Below are positions 13,501-18,349 of a stretch of 18,349 bases of DNA, piece after piece; position 1 is the first letter of the stretch, and each line of letters begins with the position of its first letter. The stretch covers positions 1 to 18,349 of the forward strand of contig JUNU01000199.1 of assembly GCA_001067655.1 (NCBI GenBank), read 5' to 3'. The DNA comes from Neisseria lactamica. GTDB lineage: Bacteria > Pseudomonadota > Gammaproteobacteria > Burkholderiales > Neisseriaceae. Both the position numbers and the translations under genes were made by a program. The notes below the pieces were generated by a model that was given only the letters and a program-made list of their open reading frames with translations, did not search any database and was not told the origin of the DNA.

Positions 13501-14382
13501 ATGATTATCGTAATGCGCAAATGGTCGAGCGAGGAATCTGTTCAGCGGGTGGTGGATACGATTCGCAGCCGTGGCTTGAGGGAACATATTTCGCGTGGCG
13601 AAGAAAGGACGATTATCGGCGCGCTGGGCGACGAGCGGGTCTTCCATTTCAATGAATTAACGCGGCTGCCCGATGTGGAGCGCGTGTTCCGGGTTCTGAA
13701 CGATTGGAAAATCATCAGTCGGGAGGGGCAGCCTGAAGACAGCAAGATTTCGATACGGGGTGTGTTGTTTGGCGGCGAGAAGGTTTTGGATATCGTGGCA
13801 GATATCAATCGGATTGAGGATGCTGATGCGGGATTTGTCGATCCGTTTTATCTGTCGGCACGGCCTTATGCGGAAATGGACAACGGGAGCGAAAAGGCGA
13901 GAATCCAACTAATGCAGCAGGATATTCGGCGGCTTCATGAGCAGGGAAAACCGATTTTGGTGCGTATCCGCGATGTGCGTCAGATTGATGAGGCTTTGAA
14001 CGCGCAGGCAGACGTTTTGTATTTGGGCGGGGAATTGATGGGAAATCGTGTTCTATTGGATGAAGTGGGTCGTCTGAATACGCCGGTAGTGTTGTGTAAA
14101 GATAAGCATCATCGGGTTGATGATTGGCTGGCGGCTGCCGAACACATCGCTTTGCGCGGCAATCACCATATTATCTTGGGCGAGGCGGGGACTTTGAGTT
14201 TCGAGCCGGAGCATGCTTATCGTTTGGATGTGGATGCGATTGTCAGGGTGCGGCAAACTTGTCATTTGCCAGTGATTGCGAACATCACGCGGTTGTGGCA
14301 CAACGATATGCCGCAACATATCCTATATCGGTTGGCGCAGGCTGCCGGTGTCAATGGGATTGTTGGTTTTGGAGTAGATTGA
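13501..14382 (+). CDS. DAHP-synthase-like protein (AroF/AroG type I-beta), apparently without catalytic residues
   Basis: A 293-residue protein. The N-terminus MIIVMRKWSSEESVQRV...GEERTIIGALGDE (1-45) is the ferredoxin/ACT-like regulatory domain found before the barrel of Thermotoga-type DAHP synthase. Residues about 110-293 follow that barrel: ADVLYLGGELMGNRVLL, PVVLCKDK, HHIILGEAG, HLPVIANITR, AAGVNGIVGFGVD. Key catalytic motifs of the family are missing as I recall them: AGPCS becomes DPFYLS, the KPRTSP/SFQG loop is absent, CERG becomes GEAG, and DPSHSGG becomes ANITRLW. Lys200 in the VLCKDK strand is kept. The true start is the ATG at 13501 behind GGAGG (13491-13495), not the in-frame GTG at 13495. 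It is probably a non-catalytic paralogue; the role is unknown, possibly regulatory or binding. Confidence 0.8.
   Translation: MIIVMRKWSSEESVQRVVDTIRSRGLREHISRGEERTIIGALGDERVFHFNELTRLPDVERVFRVLNDWKIISREGQPEDSKISIRGVLFGGEKVLDIVADINRIEDADAGFVDPFYLSARPYAEMDNGSEKARIQLMQQDIRRLHEQGKPILVRIRDVRQIDEALNAQADVLYLGGELMGNRVLLDEVGRLNTPVVLCKDKHHRVDDWLAAAEHIALRGNHHIILGEAGTLSFEPEHAYRLDVDAIVRVRQTCHLPVIANITRLWHNDMPQHILYRLAQAAGVNGIVGFGVD
14067..14078 (+). repeat. Near-DUS inside the DAHP-synthase-like gene
   Basis: GGGTCGTCTGAA with an intact core, in the coding strand. Confidence 0.6.
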
Positions 14383-14594
14383 TATTTCAGTTTTTTGCTG
14401 AATTTTGGTATAAAATGCCGTTGCAAGGAGTGGGCGTATATCTGTCTTATTTTGTTATCAAATTTTCAAGGCAGTTTTTGAAACCAGATAATAGGATTGT
14501 AGATATACCCTATCTTTCAGCGGGATCTGTATGGCGTTTGGGATATTGACCTTGCTTAATCAGGTGTCAGGACAGAGTTATCAAAACCATAGAT

Positions 14595-14705
14595 AAAAAA
14601 AACCATTCATACCAAGGGAGAAGTATGAATGGCCAATACATTGCGGGAAAACGTCTTACTTGCTGCACCGCCCAAAAGGGATAAAAGAGCGGTGTGTGTC
14701 AGCAA
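14595..14705 (-). ncRNA. Predicted small RNA C
   Basis: Predicted transcript of about 110 nt on the minus strand. It starts exactly where a 5' hairpin starts: TTGCTG and CACCGC on one side pair with GCGGTG and CAGCAA on the other (plus-strand 14660-14671 with 14689-14705), twelve base pairs with a small bulge. A single-stranded stretch of about 27 nt follows. The intrinsic terminator has a perfect 10-bp stem (14603-14612 / 14623-14632), a loop UUCUCCCUUG and eight U (14595-14602). A TAGAAT -10 box at 14711-14716 fits the start. The body has no resemblance to small RNAs A and B, but the terminator loop also shows CUCC. No credible ORF lies inside. Confidence 0.6.
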
Positions 14706-14710
14706 TTTGA

Positions 14711-14738
14711 ATTCTACCAGCATTAGTATTAAATGCTG
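14711..14738 (-). promoter_or_regulatory. Promoter and operator-like inverted repeat of small RNA C
   Basis: Minus strand -10 box TAGAAT (14711-14716) with no good -35. The inverted repeat CAGCATT (14718-14724) / AATGCTG (14732-14738) with a 7-bp spacer sits where the spacer and -35 would be, centred near -24. That suggests control by a dimeric regulator. I do not recognise the motif as Fur or FNR. Confidence 0.5.
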
Positions 14739-14866
14739 TTAAGAAGTGAAATCTTTTGAATAAATTGCGCGAAAACTCCGATAGACGTTAATTTATTGAG
14801 ATAAGCGGTATTAAATTTGTTGTATTTTAAATTTCATATGTCATGTTTTTACAACAACCATTTTAG

Positions 14867-14903
14867 AAGGTCGTCTGAAAAACTATTTTCAGACGACCTT
14901 TTT
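14867..14903. terminator. DUS hairpin downstream of the HAD-like gene
   Basis: AAGGTCGTCTGAAAA (14867-14881) pairs with TTTTCAGACGACCTT (14886-14900) around a 4-nt loop. A T-run follows on the plus strand. It may terminate transcription from either side. Confidence 0.8.
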
Positions 14904-14973
14904 GTATACGGGACATACCAAGATGCGTAGCAATGGCATTTTAATCCCATCGGGCAAAATGCCACTATTGCCG

Positions 14974-15282
14974 CTATCCGTCGATTTGCCCGCTGTTGAT
15001 GGGAAGGAAGTGGGAGCAGAACCGCCATTCGTGTACCGCTTGATCATCAATATAGGCGTTTGGTTTGGGTAAAAATGCTTGGAAACATTCCGATATGCCC
15101 AATTCTTTTGCGCCGCGACGGGCGTAGTCGGCACCTCCGCTACTCCAAAGGTAAAGCATATGCCTGTTTTCATGCAAGCGGCGGACTTGGCGGATGACTT
15201 CGGGCATGGGAATACACGTACTGCCTACGCTTCTGACGAGGGTGTCGTCCACATCAATGAAAATAACGGAAGGTCTGTTCAT
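14974..15282 (-). CDS. Small HAD-superfamily-like protein
   Basis: A 102-residue protein with the HAD motif I DVDDTLV (Asp10, Asp12) right at the N-terminus and a motif II candidate LYLWSSGG (Ser47/Ser48). A motif III/IV-like PKPNAYIDD follows (Lys73, Asp79, Asp80). No cap domain fits in this length, so it would be a bare core, shorter than most HAD phosphatases. Either it is a genuine mini-HAD family or its C-terminus has been lost; the residues after the DD motif are not family-like that I can tell. Substrate unknown. It lies 112 bp after the inositol-monophosphatase-family gene's stop on the minus strand, with a single DUS between. Confidence 0.75.
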   Translation of the reverse strand: MNRPSVIFIDVDDTLVRSVGSTCIPMPEVIRQVRRLHENRHMLYLWSSGGADYARRGAKELGISECFQAFLPKPNAYIDDQAVHEWRFCSHFLPINSGQIDG

Positions 15283-15321
15283 CGGTTTGATTGCTTCAAA
15301 ATGGGTGGGGTGATGTCAAAA

Positions 15322-15333
15322 AGGTCGTCTGAA
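15322..15333 (+). repeat. DUS between HAD-like and suhB-like genes
   Basis: Perfect AGGTCGTCTGAA, single copy without an inverted partner. Confidence 0.8.
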
Positions 15334-15394
15334 AAACCTTTTCATATTTTCTATCGTTGTTTTGTTCAATTAATGCTTTTTTGTTAAAACGGGT

Positions 15395-16189
15395 TTATTG
15401 GTTCTCCCGTATCCATTTTTCCCAACGCTCGAACAGGGCGGGTTGCAGGGCGGCGATGACGGAGCGTTTGAAAACGTGTTCGCCGCTCCAGAAGTCGTCG
15501 CCTTCCAAAGTGGACAGGTTGCCGCCTGCTTCTTCGAAAATCAGCGCGCCGGCGGCGTAGTCCCACAGTTTTTGCCCGCCGTGGACGTAAACGTCGTAGC
15601 GTCCGCTGGCGAGGTAGCACCAGTCGAGTGTGCTGCTGCCCATGCTTCGGATGGTGCCGAAGGGGGCGAGCGTGCTCATGCGGCTGGTGAGTTTGCCGGA
15701 ACGCAGGTATTTGATTTCGACGCCTGCGATGGCTTCGCTGAGTTTTTTGTCGACGGTGCGCAGGGGCAGTGGTGTGCCGTTGAGGTATGCGCCTTTGCCG
15801 CGTTCGGCGTAGAAACATTCGCCGCTGACGGGGTTATAGATGATGCCGAGTTCGGCGCGGCCGTTTTTGACGAAGGCGACGGAAACGGCGAAATGGGGCA
15901 GTCCGTTGACGAAGTTGTTGGTGCCGTCTATGGGGTCGACGACCCACAGCCCGTCGGTATGCGCGTGCAGTTTCCAAAGGGTGGTTTGTTCTTGTACGCT
16001 CATTTCTTCGCCGAGCATGGGGCTGTCGATCAACAAGGGCAGGGCGGCGGCGAAGGCGGTTTGGGCGGCAAGGTCGGCTTCGCTGAGCATGGAGCCGTCT
16101 TCTTTGCGGTGCGACGGGGTATTTAGGAAGCGCGGCATGACTTCGGTTTGCGCGATGTGCCGGACGACTTTTTGCAATCGGTGTAACAC
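15395..16189 (-). CDS. Inositol monophosphatase family protein (SuhB/CysQ-like)
   Basis: A 264-residue Mg2+-dependent, Li+-sensitive-type phosphatase fold. Metal and catalytic motifs are all present: LGEEM with Glu61/Glu62, WVVDPIDGTNNF (DPIDGT at 85-90) and the C-terminal WDYAAGALIFEEAGG (Trp208-Asp210 region). Members hydrolyse inositol-1-phosphate or related sugar phosphates, or 3'-phosphoadenosine-type nucleotides (CysQ). In E. coli, SuhB also acts with the ribosomal RNA antitermination complex. I cannot decide which from sequence, so no symbol is given. Length matches SuhB (about 267). It is divergent from rsmE with a 75-bp spacer. Confidence 0.93.
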   Translation of the reverse strand: MLHRLQKVVRHIAQTEVMPRFLNTPSHRKEDGSMLSEADLAAQTAFAAALPLLIDSPMLGEEMSVQEQTTLWKLHAHTDGLWVVDPIDGTNNFVNGLPHFAVSVAFVKNGRAELGIIYNPVSGECFYAERGKGAYLNGTPLPLRTVDKKLSEAIAGVEIKYLRSGKLTSRMSTLAPFGTIRSMGSSTLDWCYLASGRYDVYVHGGQKLWDYAAGALIFEEAGGNLSTLEGDDFWSGEHVFKRSVIAALQPALFERWEKWIRENQ

Positions 16190-16203
16190 TTTTTGTCCTG
16201 TTT

Positions 16204-16231
16204 TTGCGGTTGGGGTGCGAAATCGTATAAT
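16204..16231 (+). promoter_or_regulatory. rsmE promoter
   Basis: TTGCGG (16204-16209), 16-bp spacer, TATAAT (16226-16231), 33 bases before the rsmE start codon. Confidence 0.7.
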
Positions 16232-16264
16232 CGCGTTATTATATCCGTTTTCACTTGAAGAACC

Positions 16265-16990
16265 ATGTCCAGATTTTATCTGCCTGATGATTTATATGCG
16301 GGGCAAGTCGTTGAACTGCCTGATAATGTTGTGCGTCATTTGAATGTTTTGCGCGTGCGCTGCGGGGAGGAGGTCGTTTTGTTTAACGGCAATGGCAAGG
16401 CGTATCCCGCGCGTTTGGATGTTTTGGAGAAACGCCGCGCCTGTGCGGAAGTGTTGCGCGAGGAGGAGACGGACAACGAATCGCCGCTGAAAATTACGCT
16501 GGTGCAGTCGGTATCGAGCGGCGAACGTATGGATTTTACTTTGCAGAAAAGTGTGGAGCTGGGCGTAGTCGCGATTCAGCCGGTGATCAGCGAACGCTGC
16601 GTCGTGCGCCTGAGCGGAGAGCGTGCGGATAAACGGGTGGCGCGTTGGCAGGAAATTGTGGTGTCTGCCTGCGAACAAAGCGGCAGGAATATCGTGCCGG
16701 AGGTGCGCCCGCTGCTGCCTTACCGCGAGGCTTTGAAACAGATGTCGTCTGAAACGACCAAGCTGTTGATGAGTTTGAACCGCGCCCAAAGTTTGCGTGC
16801 CGTCAAGCCGTTTTCAGACGACCTGATTTTTATGGTGGGGCCGGAAGGCGGCTGGACGGACGAGGAGGAGCGGTTGGCGTTTGAGGCGGGATTCCAGTCG
16901 GTAACGCTGGGCAAGCGGGTGTTGCGGACGGAAACCGCTTCGCTGGCGGCGATTGCGGCGATGCAGACGCTTTGGGGGGATTTCGTGTAA
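16265..16990 (+). CDS. rsmE: 16S rRNA (uracil1498-N3)-methyltransferase
   Basis: Methylates U1498 of 16S rRNA in the 30S decoding region, using S-adenosylmethionine. The 241-residue length is normal. The N-terminal PUA-like domain has RFYLPDDL and HLNVLRVRCGEEVVLFNGNGKAY (3-47 region). The C-terminal SPOUT/trefoil-knot domain has KSVELGV (95-101), EQSGR (137-141), FMVGPEGGWTDEE (189-201) and LGKRVLRTETA (215-225). All hallmark motifs of RsmE are visible. It is transcribed alone from a good promoter and is followed by a single DUS. Two DUS-like sequences sit inside the coding region in opposite orientation (16742-16753, one mismatch; 16813-16824, perfect). Confidence 0.96.
   Translation: MSRFYLPDDLYAGQVVELPDNVVRHLNVLRVRCGEEVVLFNGNGKAYPARLDVLEKRRACAEVLREEETDNESPLKITLVQSVSSGERMDFTLQKSVELGVVAIQPVISERCVVRLSGERADKRVARWQEIVVSACEQSGRNIVPEVRPLLPYREALKQMSSETTKLLMSLNRAQSLRAVKPFSDDLIFMVGPEGGWTDEEERLAFEAGFQSVTLGKRVLRTETASLAAIAAMQTLWGDFV
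16813..16824 (-). repeat. DUS inside rsmE
   Basis: Perfect AGGTCGTCTGAA on the minus strand; an inverse near-copy (ATGTCGTCTGAA) lies at 16742-16753. In the rsmE frame they are read as SSET and FSDDL. Confidence 0.8.
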
Positions 16991-16993
16991 CCG

Positions 16994-17005
16994 AGGTCGT
17001 CTGAA
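16994..17005 (+). repeat. DUS just after rsmE
   Basis: Perfect AGGTCGTCTGAA a few bases beyond the stop codon, single copy. Confidence 0.85.
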
Positions 17006-17123
17006 AACGGGATGGGAAACGTAAATTCCTAGATGGTTTGAAAAGTCAGTTTTATTGAAATCATGGGTTTATATTTGGTTTTCAAGCCATTGCCTGCTTT
17101 ACCTGTTTTACGTCTTCGCGGCG

Positions 17124-17153
17124 TTGGGCAATTCATCCGTTTTCGCTTACAAT
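17124..17153 (+). promoter_or_regulatory. Candidate fabH promoter
   Basis: TTGGGC (17124-17129), 18-bp spacer, TACAAT (17148-17153), 36 bases before the fabH ATG. Confidence 0.55.
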
Positions 17154-17189
17154 AGCCGATTATCCGAATCAACGCTCAAAGGCCTTCAC

Positions 17190-18152
17190 ATGCAATACGC
17201 CAAAATTTTAGGTACCGGCAGCTATCTTCCCGCCAACCGCGTCAGCAACGACGATTTGGCGAAAAAAGTCGATACGTCCGACGAGTGGATTACCACCCGT
17301 ACCGGCATCAAGTTCCGCCATATTGCAGACGAAGGCGAAAAAACCAGCGACCTCGCAGCTGAGGCATCGCGCCGCGCGCTCGTTTCTGCGGGTGTCGCTG
17401 CCGATGAAATCGATTTGATTATCGTGGCAACCGCTACCCCCGATATGCAGTTTCCGTCCACCGCGACCATCGTCCAACAAAAGCTCGGCATAGCAAACGG
17501 CTGCCCCGCATTTGACGTGCAGGCGGTCTGCGCGGGCTTTATGTACGCCCTGTCCACTGCCAACGCCTACATCAAAAGCGGTATGGCGAAAAAGGCTTTG
17601 GTCATCGGCGCGGAAACGTTCAGCCGCATCGTGGATTGGAACGACCGCACGACCTGCGTTTTGTTTGGTGATGGCGCAGGCGCAGTAGTATTGGGTGCGT
17701 CCGACGAAGCGGGCATCATCCACAGCAAACTCAAAGCCGACGGCAACTACCTCGACCTGCTCAACGTGCCCGGTCAAATCGCCAACGGACAAGTTTGTGG
17801 CTCGCCCTACATTACGATGGACGGGCCGGGCGTGTTCAAATTCGCGGTTAAAATGCTCGCAAAAATCGCCGACGAAGTCATCAGCGAGGCAGGTTATACC
17901 CCCGATCAAATCGACTGGCTCGTGCCGCACCAAGCCAACAAACGCATCATCGACTCAACTGCCAAACACTTGGGTCTGGACATGGAAAAAGTCATCCTGA
18001 CCGTACAGGAACACGGCAACACATCCGCCGCTTCCATCCCGCTCGCGCTCGATGTCGGTATTCAAAACGGTCAAATCAAGCGCGGACAAAACCTGCTGCT
18101 CGAAGGCATAGGCGGCGGCTTCGCTTGGGGCGCGGTGTTGGTGAAATACTGA
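17190..18152 (+). CDS. fabH: Beta-ketoacyl-ACP synthase III
   Basis: Condenses acetyl-CoA with malonyl-ACP to start type II fatty-acid synthesis in the cytoplasm. The chosen start (ATG at 17190, MQYAKILGTGSYLPANRV) gives 320 residues, matching the family. The longer in-frame ATG at 17055 would add an unrelated hydrophobic 45-residue stretch and would include the promoter, so it was rejected. Catalytic Cys114 (DVQAVCAGFMY), His247 (LVPHQANKRI) and Asn277 (EHGNTSAAS) form the expected Cys-His-Asn triad. The GIGGGFAWGAVLVKY ending is canonical. AAAGG lies 9 bases before the ATG. Here fabH has its own promoter and is followed by a DUS terminator and then a CREE. No plsX lies upstream in the window, so it appears transcribed alone. 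Confidence 0.97.
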   Translation: MQYAKILGTGSYLPANRVSNDDLAKKVDTSDEWITTRTGIKFRHIADEGEKTSDLAAEASRRALVSAGVAADEIDLIIVATATPDMQFPSTATIVQQKLGIANGCPAFDVQAVCAGFMYALSTANAYIKSGMAKKALVIGAETFSRIVDWNDRTTCVLFGDGAGAVVLGASDEAGIIHSKLKADGNYLDLLNVPGQIANGQVCGSPYITMDGPGVFKFAVKMLAKIADEVISEAGYTPDQIDWLVPHQANKRIIDSTAKHLGLDMEKVILTVQEHGNTSAASIPLALDVGIQNGQIKRGQNLLLEGIGGGFAWGAVLVKY

Positions 18153-18176
18153 TTTTTTGTCCGTTTGAAACTTAAG

Positions 18177-18220
18177 AGGTCGTCTGAAACTGCGTCGGAG
18201 CGGTTTCAGACGACCTTTTT
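18177..18220 (+). terminator. DUS hairpin terminator of fabH
   Basis: AGGTCGTCTGAAAC (18177-18190) pairs with GTTTCAGACGACCT (18203-18216) around a 12-nt loop. A run of five T follows, 24 bases after the stop. Confidence 0.88.
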
Positions 18221-18300
18221 GATAGGAACGCCGGGATTTGTATTTTGAGGGATGGGTTAGTTGTTTAAAGTGTAGAAGATTCAGGTTGGTAGTTGAAAAG

Positions 18301-18349
18301 TATAGTGGATTAACTTTAAACCAGTACGGCGTTGCCTCGCCTTAGCTCA
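18301..18349 (+). mobile_element. Correia repeat enclosed element (CREE/NEMIS), left end, cut by the window
   Basis: TATAGTGGATTAA is the CREE terminal inverted repeat and begins with the TA target. The following ACCAGTACGGC and GTTGCCTCGCCTTAGCTCA are internal CREE sequence. The CCTTAGCTCA part belongs to the long form, as I remember the element. The other end lies outside. CREEs are non-autonomous neisserial elements that can bring promoters and RNase III sites to neighbouring genes. Confidence 0.88.

Larger units (their letters stand above)
14383..14973. other. Intergenic region DAHP-synthase-like / HAD-like genes (convergent)
   Basis: A 591-bp AT-rich gap. Part of it (14595-14738) is explained by small RNA C and its operator-like repeat. 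A DUS hairpin (14867-14900) lies near its right end. The first 200 bp carries a 43-codon frame (14417-14549) with weak support that I do not call. The stretch 14740-14860 shows nothing recognisable. Confidence 0.6.

Noticed and set aside
14417..14549. 43-codon plus-strand frame after the DAHP-synthase-like gene
   Set aside because: It has a possible TATAAA and an ATG but no correctly placed ribosome-binding site and no recognisable protein features.
17055..17189. Longer fabH start at 17055
   Set aside because: The extra 45 residues are hydrophobic and unrelated to FabH, and the region contains the likely promoter; the ATG at 17190 matches the family start.
1..18349. CRISPR array, tRNA, rRNA or toxin-antitoxin genes
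   Set aside because: No regularly spaced repeats other than DUS copies, no cloverleaf or rRNA sequence, and no small gene pair with start signals was found.

Overview
The window is a chromosomal segment of a commensal Neisseria. The evidence is the very dense 12-mer AGGTCGTCTGAA, a variant of the neisserial DNA uptake sequence (DUS). From memory this dialect is reported from the N. mucosa / N. sicca / N. macacae group. It occurs singly and as inverted pairs that form intergenic hairpins. Supporting evidence is a recognisable RmpM porin-associated protein, a Slam-type surface lipoprotein and the start of a long-form Correia element (CREE) at the right edge. No tRNA, rRNA, CRISPR, prophage or intact insertion sequence is visible.

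Left part (1-6400): a minus-strand run pyrE, then a zinc-ribbon tail-anchored protein, then argA, the last two overlapping by ATGA. A plus-strand surface lipoprotein gene follows, bracketed by a 34-bp direct repeat. Next come rmpM (minus, strong promoter, long leader, classic terminator) and the LysR-type regulator gene cysB (plus).

Middle part (6400-11130): a minus-strand iron/siderophore-type cassette made of a TonB-dependent siderophore receptor and a COG4178-type fused ABC transporter. An AT-rich 9-bp inverted repeat sits over the predicted receptor promoter. Two similar minus-strand transcription units of about 85 and 93 nt, each with a promoter, a body and an intrinsic terminator, lie just upstream of the receptor and just downstream of the transporter. 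They look like sibling small RNAs. The cassette also carries DUS copies of another dialect (AGGCCGTCTGAA), which suggests import from another Neisseria.

Right part (11130-18349): a large AsmA-family membrane protein (minus) is divergent from a degenerate DAHP-synthase-like protein (plus). A 591-bp gap then holds a third likely small RNA on the minus strand. After it come a mini HAD-like protein and an inositol-monophosphatase-family enzyme (minus), then rsmE and fabH (plus), a DUS terminator and the CREE.

Most genes are core metabolism or envelope genes. The most novel material is the set of three predicted sRNAs, all of which expose a CUCC motif in the terminator loop; the apparent catalytic loss in the DAHP-synthase-like protein; and the repeat-flanked lipoprotein and siderophore cassettes. 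All RNA and regulatory calls are read from sequence pattern only.
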